Assembly (NCBI GenBank): GCA_001898855.1
Contig: MKVN01000023.1
Coordinates: 1 to 64,000, forward strand
Direction: 5' to 3'
Source: Micrococcales bacterium 73-13
GTDB lineage: Bacteria; Actinomycetota; Actinomycetes; Actinomycetales; Microbacteriaceae
DNA: 64,000 nucleotides
The notes under the pieces are model-generated. The model was not told where the DNA came from. It was given only the letters and a program-made list of their open reading frames with translations, and did no database searches. Below are positions 22,047 through 32,512 of the stretch, in pieces. Position numbers and translations under genes: made by a program. Position 1 is the first letter of the stretch; each line of letters begins with the position of its first letter.

Positions 22047-22979
22047 TCAGATCTTCCGCACCAGGACGCGCTCGACGACGTGGTTGGGGCCCTTGCGCAG
22101 CACCAGGGTCGCCCGGTCGCGCGTCGGCAGGACGTTCTCGACCAGGTTGCGGCCGTTGATGCGCCGCCAGATGTCCCGCGCGGTCGCGACCGCCTCCTCG
22201 GGCGAGAGCCGGGAGTAGCGGTGGAAGTACGAGCCCGGGTCGGCGAACGCGCCGCGCTGCAGCCGCAGGAAGCGCTCGACGTACCAGTCCTCGATGTCCT
22301 CGGTCGCGGCGTCGACGTACACGGTGAAGTCGAACAGGTCGGAGAGCGCGAGCGCCTGGCCCTGCGGTGCGGGCTGCAGCACGTTGAGGCCCTCGACGAT
22401 GAGCACGTCCGGCCGGCGCACCACGACCGACTCGCCCTCGACGATGTCGTAGCCGAAGTGCGAGTAGAGCGGCGCGCGCACCTCCGGCTCCCCGGCCTTG
22501 ATCGCCGAGACGAACTCGATGAGCGCCCGCCGGTCGTAGGACTCGGGGAAGCCCTTGCGCTCCATGAGCCCGCGGCGCTCGAGCTCCGCGTTCGGGTACA
22601 GGAACCCGTCGGTCGTCACGAGCTCGACGCGCGGCGTCCCCGGCCAGCGGGAGAGCAGCTCGCGCAGTACGCGCGAGATCGTCGACTTGCCGACCGCGAC
22701 CGAGCCGGCGACGCCGATCACGAACGGCGTCTCGCCCGGGACCGAGACCGCGCCGTCGAGGAAGTCCCTGGTGTCCGAGTAGAGCCGCTGCGCGCCGGCG
22801 GCGTAGAGCGAGAGGAGGCGGCTGAGCGGGAGGTAGACGTCCTCGAGCTCGACCAGGTCGAGCTGGTCGCCGGCGCTGCGCAGCGCCGCGATCTCGGTCG
22901 GGGTGAGCGGCGCCCGCATGCCCGCGGCCAGGGCGGCCCACTCGTCGCGCCCGATCTCGTGGAAGACGGACTCGGTCAC
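22047..22979 (-). CDS. coaA: Pantothenate kinase, type I
   Basis: First committed step of coenzyme A synthesis: phosphorylates pantothenate with ATP. It has 310 residues from GTG 22979. The P-loop GSVAVGKS is at residues 92-99, [13 protein letters not shown] follows, then RKGFPESYD and [21 protein letters not shown] -10 box TAGGCT (22988-22993 on this strand) ends 8 nt before the start. Convergent with glmM, 24 nt apart, and divergent from glmS. The frame stays open far upstream only because of GC-rich antisense sequence. Confidence 0.96.
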   Translation of the reverse strand: MTESVFHEIGRDEWAALAAGMRAPLTPTEIAALRSAGDQLDLVELEDVYLPLSRLLSLYAAGAQRLYSDTRDFLDGAVSVPGETPFVIGVAGSVAVGKSTISRVLRELLSRWPGTPRVELVTTDGFLYPNAELERRGLMERKGFPESYDRRALIEFVSAIKAGEPEVRAPLYSHFGYDIVEGESVVVRRPDVLIVEGLNVLQPAPQGQALALSDLFDFTVYVDAATEDIEDWYVERFLRLQRGAFADPGSYFHRYSRLSPEEAVATARDIWRRINGRNLVENVLPTRDRATLVLRKGPNHVVERVLVRKI

Positions 22980-23029
22980 GCCGACTGAGCCTAGCCCGCG
23001 CCGAACCCGCCCGCTCAGGGCGCCCCCCG

Positions 23030-23042
23030 TAGAATCGAGCGC
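23030..23042 (+). promoter_or_regulatory. -10 region of leaderless glmS
   Basis: TAGAAT (23030-23035) is 7 nt upstream of the glmS ATG. There is no Shine-Dalgarno sequence between them. The divergent coaA -10 box (22988-22993) lies 36 nt away. Confidence 0.5.
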
Positions 23043-24899
23043 ATGTGCGGGATCGTCGCCTATGTCGGCCCGAGGGACTCGGCGGACCTCATCATGGCGG
23101 GCCTCAAGCGGCTCGAGTATCGCGGCTACGACTCCGCCGGGATCGCGATCCTCGACCGGGAGGGCCGGCTCGACACGCGCAAGCGCGCCGGCAAGCTCGG
23201 CGCGCTCGCCGAGGAGCTCGTGCAGCATCCGATCGGCGACGGCGGCACCGGCCTCGGCCACACCCGCTGGGCGACGCACGGCGGCCCGACCGACCGCAAC
23301 GCCCACCCGCACCTCTCGGAGGACGGCCGGCTCGCCGTCATCCACAACGGCATCATCGAGAACTTCGCCGAGCTGAAGGCCGAGCTCGTCGCCGACGGCG
23401 TGGTCTTCCGGTCCGAGACCGACACGGAGGTCGCCGCGCACCTGCTCGCGCGCGCCTACCGGCGCAGCGGCGACCTCACCGAGGCGTTCCGCGACGTGGT
23501 GCGCCGGCTGCGGGGCGCGTTCACGCTGCTGGCCGTGCACCAGGACGAGCCCGGCGTGGTGGTCGGCGCGCGTCGCAACTCGCCGCTGGTGATCGGCCTC
23601 GGCGAGGGGGAGAACTTCCTCGGCAGCGACGTCGCGGCCTTCGTCGAGCACACCAAGCGCGCGGTCGCCGTCGGCCAGGACGAGATCGTCACGATCCGAC
23701 CCGACTCGGTCGAGATCACCGACTTCTCCGGCGGGCACGTGGACGGCGACGAGTACGAGGTCGCCTGGGACGCGAAGGCCGCGGAGAAGGGCGGCTGGCC
23801 CTGGTTCATGACCAAGGAGATCCACGAGGAGCCGGACGCCCTCGCGAACACGCTGCTCGGCCGCACCCGTGACGGGCTGGTCGTGCTCTCCGACCTCGGC
23901 GACCGGCTCTCCGACGAGGTGCTCGCCGGCATCGAGCGGATCGTGCTCGTCGCGGCCGGCACCGCCTCCTATGCGGCGGAGGTCGCGCGCTACGCGATCG
24001 AGGCGTGGGCGCGCGTCCCGGTCGCCGTCGAGCTCGCGCACGAGTTCCAGTTCCGCGAGCCGCTGCTGGACGAGCGCACGCTGGTGATCTCCATCTCCCA
24101 GTCGGGCGAGACGATGGACACGCTGGTCGCCGTGCAGCACGCCCGCGCGCACGGAGCCCGCACGCTCTCCGTCTGCAACACCCAGGGCGCCACGATCCCG
24201 CGGGAGTCCGACGGCGTCGTCTACACGCACGCCGGCCCGGAGGTCGCGGTCGCCTCCACGAAGGCGTTCGTCTCCCAGATCGCGGCGCTCTACCTGGTCG
24301 GCCTGCACCTCGGCCGCATCCGAGGCGCGCTCGACGACGCGACGCATCGCGCGCTGGTCGACGACCTGCTCGCCGCGCCCGAGAAGCTCCGCGCCGTGAT
24401 CCAGGACTCCTGGACCCGGATCGAGACGCTCGCGCACTGGATGGCGGACACGCACTCGGTGCTCTTCCTCGGCCGTCACGTCGGCTTCCCGATCGCGCTG
24501 GAGGGGGCGCTCAAGCTCAAAGAGCTCGCCTACATCCACGCGGAGGGCTTCGCCGCCGGCGAGCTCAAGCACGGGCCGATCGCGCTGGTCGACCACGGCC
24601 AGGTCGTGTTCGTCGTCGTGCCGAGCCCCCGCCACTCGGCGGCGCTGCACGCGAAGGTCGTCTCGAACATCCAGGAGATCCGGGCCAGGGGCGCGCGCGT
24701 CATCGCGATCGCCGAGCAGGGCGACGCGGCCGTCATCCCGTTCGCCGACGAGCTCATCCCGCTGCCGCTCACCGGGCCGTGGACGGAGCCGCTGCTCGCC
24801 GTCGCGCCGCTGCAGATCTTCGCGCTGGAGCTCGCGAACGCGAAGGGCCTCGACGTCGACCAGCCGCGCAACCTCGCGAAGTCGGTGACGGTCGAGTGA
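23043..24899 (+). CDS. glmS: Glutamine-fructose-6-phosphate aminotransferase
   Basis: Makes glucosamine-6-phosphate from fructose-6-phosphate and glutamine, the entry to amino-sugar synthesis. It has 618 residues. Cys2 is the glutaminase nucleophile (MCGIVAYVG), [18 protein letters not shown] follows, then two SIS domains with [13 protein letters not shown] and [17 protein letters not shown], and it ends AKSVTVE. No glmS ribozyme is visible upstream, as the mRNA is likely leaderless. Heads an acpS-alr-tsaE-tsaB-tsaD run. Confidence 0.98.
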   Translation: MCGIVAYVGPRDSADLIMAGLKRLEYRGYDSAGIAILDREGRLDTRKRAGKLGALAEELVQHPIGDGGTGLGHTRWATHGGPTDRNAHPHLSEDGRLAVIHNGIIENFAELKAELVADGVVFRSETDTEVAAHLLARAYRRSGDLTEAFRDVVRRLRGAFTLLAVHQDEPGVVVGARRNSPLVIGLGEGENFLGSDVAAFVEHTKRAVAVGQDEIVTIRPDSVEITDFSGGHVDGDEYEVAWDAKAAEKGGWPWFMTKEIHEEPDALANTLLGRTRDGLVVLSDLGDRLSDEVLAGIERIVLVAAGTASYAAEVARYAIEAWARVPVAVELAHEFQFREPLLDERTLVISISQSGETMDTLVAVQHARAHGARTLSVCNTQGATIPRESDGVVYTHAGPEVAVASTKAFVSQIAALYLVGLHLGRIRGALDDATHRALVDDLLAAPEKLRAVIQDSWTRIETLAHWMADTHSVLFLGRHVGFPIALEGALKLKELAYIHAEGFAAGELKHGPIALVDHGQVVFVVVPSPRHSAALHAKVVSNIQEIRARGARVIAIAEQGDAAVIPFADELIPLPLTGPWTEPLLAVAPLQIFALELANAKGLDVDQPRNLAKSVTVE

Positions 24900-24903
24900 G
24901 CCG

Positions 24904-25272
24904 ATGGGCGTGATCGGGGTCGGGGTGGACCTCGTCGACATCGCGCGCTTCGAGCGGGCGATGGGGCGCACGCCCCGGCTGCGCGCCCGGCTGTTCGCCG
25001 AGGACGAGCTGTCGCGCGACGGCCGTCCGCTGCCGCTGCGCTCGCTCGCGGGCCGGTTCGCCGCGAAGGAGGCCTTCATCAAGGCGCTCGGCGGCTCGGA
25101 CGAGATCGGCTGGCACGACATGCCGGTGGTCTCCGACGAGCACGGCAACCCCGGCTTCGCGCTGCGCGGCCGCGCGGCCGAGACGGCGGGGGCGCTCGGC
25201 GTCGCCGGCGTGCACCTGACGATGAGCCACGACGCGGGGCTCGCGGTCGCGTTCGTCGTCGTGGAGGACTGA
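24904..25272 (+). CDS. acpS: Holo-[acyl-carrier-protein] synthase
   Basis: Transfers 4'-phosphopantetheine from CoA to the acyl carrier protein. It has 122 residues. [14 protein letters not shown] holds the magnesium-binding Asp and [12 protein letters not shown] holds the catalytic Glu/Lys pair; [15 protein letters not shown] closes the fold. The start is ATG 24904, 4 nt after the glmS stop, so it is co-transcribed. Only 2 nt separate it from alr. Confidence 0.96.
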   Translation: MGVIGVGVDLVDIARFERAMGRTPRLRARLFAEDELSRDGRPLPLRSLAGRFAAKEAFIKALGGSDEIGWHDMPVVSDEHGNPGFALRGRAAETAGALGVAGVHLTMSHDAGLAVAFVVVED

Positions 25273-25274
25273 GC

Positions 25275-26396
25275 GTGCGCGAGCTGGTCGTCGACCTCGG
25301 GGCGATCCGGGAGAACGTCCGCACCGTCGCCGCCGGCGTCGCCCCGGCGCGGCTGATGGCCGTCGTCAAGGCCGACGCCTACGGCCACGGCCTGGCGCCG
25401 GTCGCCCGCGCGATGGCGGAGGCCGGCGTCGACGCGTTCGGCGTCGTCGACCTGGACGAGGCGCGGCGGCTGCGCGAGGCGGGCATCGAGCAGCCGGTCC
25501 TCGCCTGGATCCACGGCTCGGACGCCGACTTCGATTGGGCGGTCGCGGCCGGCGTCGAGCTCGGCGTCGGCGCCGCCGACGTCCTCGATCGCGTCGCGGC
25601 GGCGGTCGAGCGGGTGCGCTCGGCGTCGGATGCCGCCGCGGTCGCCGTCGTCCACCTGAAGGCCGACACCGGCCTTGGCCGCGGCGGCGCGCTCGGCGCC
25701 GACTGGGCCGCGCTCGTCGAGCGGGCCGCGGCGCACGAGCGCGCCGGACGGGTCCGCGTCGAGGGGCTCTGGACGCATCTCGCGAACGCCTCGCCGGAGG
25801 CCGACGAGGCCCAGTTCGCCGCCTTCGACGGCGCGATCGCGATCGCGCGCGCCGCGGGCCTCGCCCCGGGGGTCGAGCACGCGTCGTCGTCCGGCTCGAT
25901 CGTCGCGCACCCCGGCCAGGTCCGCGGCATGGTCCGGGTGGGGCTCGCGCTGTACGGCCTCTCGGCGTTCCCGGAGCGCGCACCCGCCGAGCTCGGCCTG
26001 CGGCCGGCGATGGAGCTCGCCGGCGAGGTGGTCGCGGTCAAGCGGGTGCCGGCCGGGCTCGGCGTCTCCTACGGCCACCGCTACGTCACGCCGCGCGAGA
26101 CGACGCTCGCCCTGGTCCCGCTCGGCTACGCCGACGGGCTGCCCCGCGCCGCGAGCGGCCGCGCCGCGGCCTCGCTGCGGGGCCGGCGGTACCCGGTGGT
26201 CGGCACCATCGCGATGGACCAGGTCGTGATCGACGTCGGCGACGACGAGGTCGCGGTCGGCGACCGGGCCGTGCTGTGGGGGGATCCGGAGGCGGGCCAC
26301 CCGTCGGCGCAGGAGTGGGCGGACGCGGCGGGGACGATCTGCTACGAGATCGTGACGCGGGTCGGCCCGCGCGTCCGCAGGCGGTACGTCGGGTGA
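25275..26396 (+). CDS. alr: Alanine racemase
   Basis: PLP enzyme that supplies D-alanine for peptidoglycan. It has 373 residues from GTG 25275. The PLP lysine is Lys32 in [11 protein letters not shown]. The barrel contains TGLGRGG and [10 protein letters not shown], and the second catalytic residue lies in [12 protein letters not shown]. The stop overlaps the tsaE GTG by 4 nt. The glmS-acpS-alr order is common in actinomycetes. Confidence 0.96.
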   Translation: MRELVVDLGAIRENVRTVAAGVAPARLMAVVKADAYGHGLAPVARAMAEAGVDAFGVVDLDEARRLREAGIEQPVLAWIHGSDADFDWAVAAGVELGVGAADVLDRVAAAVERVRSASDAAAVAVVHLKADTGLGRGGALGADWAALVERAAAHERAGRVRVEGLWTHLANASPEADEAQFAAFDGAIAIARAAGLAPGVEHASSSGSIVAHPGQVRGMVRVGLALYGLSAFPERAPAELGLRPAMELAGEVVAVKRVPAGLGVSYGHRYVTPRETTLALVPLGYADGLPRAASGRAAASLRGRRYPVVGTIAMDQVVIDVGDDEVAVGDRAVLWGDPEAGHPSAQEWADAAGTICYEIVTRVGPRVRRRYVG

Positions 26397-26935
26397 CCGC
26401 GATCGAGGTGCCGACGGCCGCGGCCATGGAGGGCCTCGGCCGGCGCATCGGCGCGCTGCTGCGCGCCGGCGACCTGGTGGTGCTGGTCGGCGGGCTCGGC
26501 GCCGGCAAGACGACGCTGACGCGCGGGATCGGCGAGGCGCTGCGCGTCCGCGGGCCGATCACCTCGCCGACGTTCGTGCTCTCCCGCGTCCATCCGCCGC
26601 TGACCGGGGACGGGCCGCCGCTCGTGCACGTCGACGGCTACCGGCTGTCCGGCGCGCGGGAGCTCGACGACCTCGACATCGACTGGGACGGCTCGGTCGC
26701 CGTCGTGGAGTGGGGGGAGGGGCTCCTGGACGGCGTCGCCGCCGCCTGGCTCCGCATCGCGATCGACCGCCCCCACGGCGCGGACGCCGGTCCGCCGGTC
26801 GGTGCGGACGAGCCCCTGGAGGCCCCGTCGGACGAGGAGCCCGTCGTGCCGCGCATCGTCTCGATCGAGGGATTCGGGGCTCGCGGCGCCGAGCTCGCCG
26901 CCCTCCTCGCCGACGGGACGCGGGCCCCGTCGTGA
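26393..26935 (+). CDS. tsaE: tRNA threonylcarbamoyladenosine biosynthesis ATPase TsaE
   Basis: ATPase that cycles the TsaB-TsaD complex during t6A37 formation on ANN-decoding tRNAs. It has 180 residues. The P-loop GGLGAGKTT is at 33-41, then PITSPTFVL, and [17 protein letters not shown] plus VVEWGEGL complete the family pattern. A C-terminal extension of about 40 residues looks disordered. GTG 26393 overlaps alr; the end overlaps tsaB. Confidence 0.95.
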   Translation: MTAIEVPTAAAMEGLGRRIGALLRAGDLVVLVGGLGAGKTTLTRGIGEALRVRGPITSPTFVLSRVHPPLTGDGPPLVHVDGYRLSGARELDDLDIDWDGSVAVVEWGEGLLDGVAAAWLRIAIDRPHGADAGPPVGADEPLEAPSDEEPVVPRIVSIEGFGARGAELAALLADGTRAPS

Positions 26936-27524
26936 TCCTCGGCATCGACACTTCGATGGGCACCTCGGTCGCCCTCGTCGCCGACGACGGCGCGGTGCTG
27001 GCCGAGCGCGCCGGCGACGATCCGCGCGGCCACGCCGAGCTCATCGGCCCGCTGCTGGAGTCCGTGCTCCGGGGCTCGGACGGGCCCGGCCCGGCCGCCG
27101 GCTCGAACGCTCGGGCACCCCGGGGGCCGTCCGCCGTGACGGCCGTCGCGGTGGGGATGGGTCCCGGCCCGTACACCGGGCTGCGGGTCGGCATCGCGGC
27201 GGCGCGCGCCTTCGCCGCCGCGCTCGGCGTGCCGGTGCTCGGCGTCGTCTCGCACGAGGCGGTCCGCGAGCAGCTCGGCCTCGGCCCGGAGGCCGCCGTC
27301 GCGACCCCCGCCGGCCGTCGCGGCCACTATCTGTCGGTCGACGGGCGGATCGAGCTGACGCAGCAGGACCCGGGCGACGCCGTGCGCCCCGACGGGGTCT
27401 CCGCGGCGGCGGTGGCGCGGGTCGCGCTGCGGCAGCGGCGGCTCGGCGAGGAGGGCCCGCAGCAGCCGCTCTACCTCCGCGAGCCCGACGTCGCGCCGCC
27501 GGCCAGGTCGAAGCGGGTGCGCTG

Positions 27525-27525
<1 letters not shown>
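26932..27525 (+). CDS. tsaB: tRNA threonylcarbamoyladenosine biosynthesis protein TsaB
   Basis: Non-catalytic partner of TsaD in t6A synthesis. It has 197 residues, slightly short. It begins [16 protein letters not shown] from GTG 26932 and carries [22 protein letters not shown], the hallmark of the ASKHA fold shared with TsaD. A Gly/Pro/Ala insert sits around residues 50-65. The stop overlaps the next start as TGATG. Confidence 0.94.
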
Positions 27526-29045
<1,520 letters not shown>

Positions 29046-29051
29046 GCCGCC

Positions 29052-30233
29052 TCAGATCCGCTCGGCGAGGATCGCCCGGCGCCGCTCGCCGAGCCGGGTG
29101 AGGATGAGCGTCGCTGTCGCCGTGCCCGCCGCCCTCGGCAGCACCTGCCGGCGGAACGCCTCCGGGTCGACGTCGACGCCGCGCTTCTTGATCTCGAGCA
29201 CGCCGACGCCGCGCGCGGCGAGGGCCCGCCGCACCGCCTTCGCGTCGAGCGGCAGCACGTCGACGACGCGGAACGCCGCGCCGAACGGCGTCGCGGGCGC
29301 CGCGTCGCAGCTGAGGTACGCGATCGTGCGGTGCAGCATCCGGGCCCCCAGGGATCGGGCGAGGTCGCCGATCAGCCGCGCCCGGATCACCGCGCCGTCC
29401 GGCTCGACGAGGTACTCGCCGAGCTCGCCCGCCGGGACGTCCTCGGTGTCGGCGCGGGCGATGAGCTCGTGCGCGCCGTCCGGGCCGACGACGAGCGCCG
29501 CGCGGCCGACGCCGGGTCGTGCGAGCGGCCCGGACCAGACGGCGAGCTCGACGACCTCGCCGGCGTCCGACACCCACTGGGCCTCGACGCCGTCCGGGAT
29601 CAGCGCGCGGTCGATCCCGGGGCCGAGCTTGACGCCGGTCGGCAGCCGCTCGGCGAGGCCGAAGGCGAAGCCGAGCGACGGCGACCAGTCGGCGGGGTCG
29701 CGCAGCCGCGTCGCGCCGTCGCGCCGGGCGGGGTCGAGCCAGACGCCGTCGATCCCGGCGAGGTCGGCGCCCTCGGCGTCGCCGACCTCGACCGTCGCCT
29801 CCGGGAAGGGCGCGAGGTTGTAGGCGGCGATGGCGGCGGTCACCGGGTCGCGCTCGACCGCCCGCACCGCCAGCCCGAGCCCGGCGAACGCCATCGCGTC
29901 GCCGCCGACGCCGCAGCCGAGGTCGGCGATCCGCGCGAGCCCGGCCGACCGGTAGCGCTCGGCGTGCCGTGCCGCGATCCCGAGCCGGGTCGCCTGCTGG
30001 AGGCCGTCCTCGGTGAATAGCATCCGGGCGGCGAACCCGCCGAACTTGGCGACCGCCCGGGTGCGCAGCCGCGCCTGGGTGAGCACGGTCGCGGCGACCT
30101 CCGGTGGGACGCCGTCGTGCCGCAGCCGGGTCAGGGCGGCGGTCGCCTGGTCGATCCCGGCGATCGCGCCGAGCTCGTCGATCAGCCGGAGGTGCTCGGC
30201 GTCCAGCAGCAGATCGAGGTCCGGGAGGCCCAT
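29052..30233 (-). CDS. Class I SAM-dependent methyltransferase with THUMP-like C-terminus
   Basis: 393-residue protein with a Rossmann methyltransferase core: ADLGCGVGGDAMAFAGLG is motif I, followed by AVERDP, and VWLDPARRDG is the catalytic-region motif resembling rRNA or tRNA methylases. The C-terminal part (LDAKAVRRALAARGVGVLEIKKRGVDVDPE) matches the THUMP-like domain of actinobacterial and Bacteroidetes homologues. The substrate is unknown, probably RNA. Start ATG 30233, 1 nt after the MarR-type stop, so both are one transcript. Confidence 0.85.
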   Translation of the reverse strand: MGLPDLDLLLDAEHLRLIDELGAIAGIDQATAALTRLRHDGVPPEVAATVLTQARLRTRAVAKFGGFAARMLFTEDGLQQATRLGIAARHAERYRSAGLARIADLGCGVGGDAMAFAGLGLAVRAVERDPVTAAIAAYNLAPFPEATVEVGDAEGADLAGIDGVWLDPARRDGATRLRDPADWSPSLGFAFGLAERLPTGVKLGPGIDRALIPDGVEAQWVSDAGEVVELAVWSGPLARPGVGRAALVVGPDGAHELIARADTEDVPAGELGEYLVEPDGAVIRARLIGDLARSLGARMLHRTIAYLSCDAAPATPFGAAFRVVDVLPLDAKAVRRALAARGVGVLEIKKRGVDVDPEAFRRQVLPRAAGTATATLILTRLGERRRAILAERI

Positions 30234-30234
30234 C

Positions 30235-30672
30235 TCAGGCGCCGGTCCGCAGCCGGTCGCACAGCTCGGTCAGCGTGCGCAGCTCCGCCTCGTCGAGGCG
30301 GTCGCCGAAGCGCCGCGCGATCGCCTCGGCGTGCAGCACGGCGACCCGGCGGAACAGGTCGAAGCCCTCGTCGCTGAGCCGGACCACGGTGCCGCGTCCG
30401 TCCTCCGGGTCGGGGTGCTTCGCGACCAGCCCGCGCCGCGCGAGCCGGTCGATCATCCGCGAGACGCTCGGCTGGCTGAGCAGCAGCAGCGGCGTGAGGT
30501 CGCGCGGACGCGCCGAGCGGTCGGGCAGCTTCGAGAGGTTGAACAGCACGTCGTACTCGACGAGGCTGAGCCGGTCCTCCGGGAAGCTCGCGCCGAGGTC
30601 GCGCAGCACCGAGACCTGCGCCCGGAACAGCGCCTCCCACGCCTCGACGACCGCGCGCTTGGCAGGGGGCAT
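30235..30672 (-). CDS. MarR-family transcriptional regulator
   Basis: 145-residue winged-helix repressor-type protein. LLLLSQPSVSRMIDRLARRGLVAKHPDPEDGRG is the recognition helix and wing of the MarR fold, followed by a long dimerisation helix. ATG 30672 is chosen because a -10 box TAGGCT (30680-30685, this strand) ends 7 nt before it, which gives a leaderless mRNA; a GTG two codons earlier would leave only 1 nt. The divergent partner is the deazaflavin oxidoreductase-like gene, a likely target. Confidence 0.88.
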   Translation of the reverse strand: MPPAKRAVVEAWEALFRAQVSVLRDLGASFPEDRLSLVEYDVLFNLSKLPDRSARPRDLTPLLLLSQPSVSRMIDRLARRGLVAKHPDPEDGRGTVVRLSDEGFDLFRRVAVLHAEAIARRFGDRLDEAELRTLTELCDRLRTGA

Positions 30673-30679
30673 GGCCACC

Positions 30680-30739
30680 AGCCTAGGCCGCGGCGTCCTC
30701 GGCGACCGGGGCGCCGTCGTGCCGCCGGCCTGGCATGAT
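30680..30739. promoter_or_regulatory. Divergent leaderless promoters, marR and nitroreductase-like gene
   Basis: Minus-strand TAGGCT (30680-30685) serves the MarR gene and plus-strand CATGAT (30734-30739) serves the gene at 30746, 6 nt before its GTG. The 73-bp gap is where a MarR dimer would be expected to bind; no clear palindrome stands out. Confidence 0.4.
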
Positions 30740-30745
30740 CGTGCC

Positions 30746-31282
30746 GTGGCTGCGTTCCGGAAGGGGCTGCGGAGATCGTTCTCCCGCCTGATGCGGACCC
30801 GCCCGGCCCGCGCCGTCGCCCGCGTGCTGCTGCCGCCGGCGGAGCGGCTGGTGCGGCTCGCGAGCCGCGGGCGCTGGCAGCTGAGCTCGGCGCTGGTCCC
30901 GTCGCTGACGCTGCGCACGACCGGCGCGCGCTCGGGGCTGCCGCGCGAGACGGTGCTCATGTGCCTGCCGCGCGGCGAGGAGCTCGTGGTCGTCGGCAGC
31001 AACTTCGGCGACGCCCGGCATCCGGCGTGGACCGCGAACCTGCTCGCCCATCCGGAGGCCCTGATCCGGCATCGGGGGCGCGTGCGGCGGGTGACCGCCG
31101 CGCTCGTGGTCGGCGCGGAGCGCGAGTCGCTGTGGGACGAGCTCGAGGAGCAGTGGCCCGAGTACCGGGCCTATGAGCGGGACTCGGGGCGGGAGCTGCG
31201 GATCTTCCGGCTCAGCCCCGCGGCGCGCGGCGGCGAGCGCGGCGCCGCCGAGGGCGATGCGCACGAGCCTGGTGCGGAATGA
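30746..31282 (+). CDS. Nitroreductase/deazaflavin (F420)-dependent oxidoreductase family protein
   Basis: 178-residue protein of the Ddn-like split beta-barrel family. TLRTTGARSGLPRETVLMCLPRGEELVVVGSNFGDARHPAWTANLL-type sequence spans residues 50-95, and EQWPEYRAYERDSGRELRIFRL closes the fold. In mycobacteria members use F420H2 to reduce quinones or nitroimidazoles; many relatives have no known substrate. The start is GTG 30746, probably leaderless. Divergent from marR, followed by a strong hairpin. Confidence 0.82.
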   Translation: MAAFRKGLRRSFSRLMRTRPARAVARVLLPPAERLVRLASRGRWQLSSALVPSLTLRTTGARSGLPRETVLMCLPRGEELVVVGSNFGDARHPAWTANLLAHPEALIRHRGRVRRVTAALVVGAERESLWDELEEQWPEYRAYERDSGRELRIFRLSPAARGGERGAAEGDAHEPGAE

Positions 31283-31284
31283 GT

Positions 31285-31320
31285 CGAGGGCCGGTATCCT
31301 GTTCCGGATCCCGGCCCTCG
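31285..31320 (+). terminator. Hairpin terminator after the nitroreductase-like gene
   Basis: A 10-bp perfect stem (31285-31294 with 31311-31320, cgagggccgg/ccggccctcg) continues through a single mismatch into ATCC/GGAT (31296-31299 with 31306-31309). The loop is six bases. It starts 3 nt after the stop codon. There is no U-tract. Confidence 0.65.
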
Positions 31321-31488
31321 TCCCGTTGCACCAAGAGTGTCCTGCAATCACATTCCGCGTCAGCCGCCACAGCGAACGACTTCGGCTGACACCGAGAGTA
31401 TAACGAAACGGTAACGGTGTCAACTCGATCCGCCGCGTCCTCCCGATCGCGCGGATCCGACCGCCGCGTCGCCGTCGGCGGGCCGGCG

Positions 31489-31494
31489 TAGGCT
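31489..31494 (+). promoter_or_regulatory. -10 box of the Cys-rich peptide gene
   Basis: TAGGCT matches the local -10 consensus. It predicts a start near 31501 and a 28-nt leader containing AGGAGG. The AT-richer segment around 31390-31425, with TATAAC, could hold another promoter. Confidence 0.35.
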
Positions 31495-31528
31495 GGGGAC
31501 GTACCCGCGAGTCGACCAGGAGGCGGAC

Positions 31529-31651
31529 ATGGCCGTGCAGCAGATCCAGATCATCGACGTGACCGAGCTCTCCGCCGGCTGCGCCTGCGGCGAGGGCGAG
31601 GCCTGCGCCTGCGGCCAGTCGTGCGCCTGCGGCGCCGACGGCGCCTGCTGA
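31529..31651 (+). CDS. 40-residue cysteine-rich acidic peptide (metallothionein-like or RiPP-precursor-like)
   Basis: A short frame with an excellent Shine-Dalgarno sequence (AGGAGG, 6 nt before ATG). The product starts MAVQQIQIIDVTELSAG and then carries seven cysteines at 18, 20, 26, 28, 32, 34 and 40, as three CAC triplets plus a terminal Cys. The rest of that half is Gly, Ala, Glu, Asp, Gln and Ser, with no Lys, Arg or aromatic residue, so the peptide is acidic. This fits a small metal-binding peptide. A leader-like first half and Cys-rich second half also resemble a modified-peptide precursor, but no modification enzyme is nearby. I do not recognise the family. Converges tail to tail with the winged-helix regulator, stops 10 nt apart. 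Confidence 0.72.
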   Translation: MAVQQIQIIDVTELSAGCACGEGEACACGQSCACGADGAC

Positions 31652-31661
31652 GGTCCCGGCC

Positions 31662-32303
31662 TCAGAAGAGATCCGGGGACGGCGTCGCCGCGAGCCGGAT
31701 CGAGACGTCGGCGTGCCGGTCGAACCGGTAGCCGGTGCCCCGCACCGTGCGGACGATGTCCTCGTAGTCGCCGAGCTTCGCCCGCAGGCGTCGCACGTGG
31801 ACGTCGATGGTGCGCGCGTTCGGCACCTCCTCGGCCGGCGCGTCGCGCCAGACGCCGTCGATGATCTCCTGGCGGTCGACCGCCCGGCCCTCGCGCAGCA
31901 CGAGGAACTGGAGCAGCTCGAACTCCGTGAACGTCAGCGGAGCGGCGTCGCCGTCGAGCACGACGCGCTTGCGGGAGATGTCGACGACGACGCCGGTGCG
32001 GCGCCGCGGCGCGGGCTCGGCCTCGGCGCGCAGTCGGGCGAGCCCGGGCTCGTGCAGGGCGGCGCGGACCACGTCGATGTCCCGGCCGCCGGCGGCCGCC
32101 GGCGCGATGGCGACGGTCGCGTGCGTCTGGGCGTCGGGGACGAGCTCCCCGACGAGGCGTCGGAGCCGCTCGACGAGCTCCGGGAGCGGGACGCCGGCGG
32201 CCGCGGCCTTCGCCTCGTCGATCCCGACGTAGAGGGCGAAGCCGCGGGCGTGGGCCGACTTCGGGTCGGCGGCGTGCGGGGCGGTGCTGGTGATGATGGA
32301 CAT
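31662..32303 (-). CDS. Winged-helix (OmpR/PhoB-type DNA-binding domain) transcriptional regulator
   Basis: 213-residue regulator starting MSIITSTAPHAAD. Residues about 20-105 form an unassigned N-terminal domain (FALYVGIDEAKAAAAGVPLPELVERL) without the phospho-acceptor Asp of response regulators. Residues about 110-205 are an OmpR-type winged helix: FTEFELLQFLVLREGRAVDRQEIIDGVW, then RTIDVHVRRLRAKLGDYEDIVRTVRGTGYRF. The ribosome-binding site AGAAGGA is 8 nt before ATG. It has an upstream leaderless small ORF and sits tail to tail with the Cys-rich peptide gene. The signal it senses is unknown; thiol, metal or sulfur status is inferred from context only. Confidence 0.85.
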   Translation of the reverse strand: MSIITSTAPHAADPKSAHARGFALYVGIDEAKAAAAGVPLPELVERLRRLVGELVPDAQTHATVAIAPAAAGGRDIDVVRAALHEPGLARLRAEAEPAPRRRTGVVVDISRKRVVLDGDAAPLTFTEFELLQFLVLREGRAVDRQEIIDGVWRDAPAEEVPNARTIDVHVRRLRAKLGDYEDIVRTVRGTGYRFDRHADVSIRLAATPSPDLF

Positions 32304-32413
32304 TGGTCGAATCCTTCTGGGTGCGTGCGGCGAGCAGTGGGGGATCGAGCTCCCTGATCGCCCGTGGCTGGGGTCAGCCGGATATGGGCGCGGGACTCGG
32401 GGGCGGCGTCGGC
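32304..32413 (-). promoter_or_regulatory. Spacer between uORF and regulator with small hairpins (possible attenuator)
   Basis: The 110-nt stretch after the uORF stop contains a perfect GGCTG/CAGCC hairpin with a 4-nt loop (32366-32379). A second weak GGGA/TCCC pairing (about 32341-32354) lies nearer the regulator's ribosome-binding site. Ribosome position on the uORF could alter these structures. This is inference. Confidence 0.3.
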
Positions 32414-32506
32414 TCAGGCGCGCATTCGACACGGCGCCGACGCCTGGCACATGCAGGCGGCACCCATCATCGACATGGTCGACGACACGATGCGGCTGGA
32501 GGTCAT
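32414..32506 (-). CDS. Leaderless 30-residue Met/Cys upstream ORF (possible regulatory leader peptide)
   Basis: The ATG at 32506 lies exactly where transcription should start from the promoter at 32513-32541, so it would be the first codon of a leaderless mRNA. The peptide has five further methionines and three cysteines; MSMMGAACMCQASAPC is the core. Cys18, Cys20 and Cys26 fall at the same positions as the first three cysteines of the 40-residue peptide at 31529. Mycobacteria use leaderless Cys-rich short ORFs as cysteine-responsive attenuators, which is the model for this call. The downstream gene is the winged-helix regulator, 110 nt away. Confidence 0.55.
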   Translation of the reverse strand: MTSSRIVSSTMSMMGAACMCQASAPCRMRA

Positions 32507-32512
32507 GGCTCC

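Noticed and set aside
22980..23042. Possible glmS ribozyme
   Set aside because: The glmS mRNA appears leaderless and no ribozyme core sequence is present.
22047..26300. A 1417-codon open frame on the minus strand
   Set aside because: Only its last 310 codons (coaA) are real. The rest is antisense to glmS, acpS and alr and has the Arg/Ala/Asp-rich composition of GC-rich shadow frames.
29046..30672. tRNA, rRNA or CRISPR features in this area or elsewhere
   Set aside because: No cloverleaf with a CCA-like end, no rRNA sequence and no spaced identical repeats were found when reading either strand; very degenerate cases could be missed.
31390..31425. AT-richer TATAAC segment as the main promoter of the Cys-rich peptide
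   Set aside because: It would leave a leader of over 100 nt, and no -35 box fits. TAGGCT at 31489 with a short leader is a better choice.
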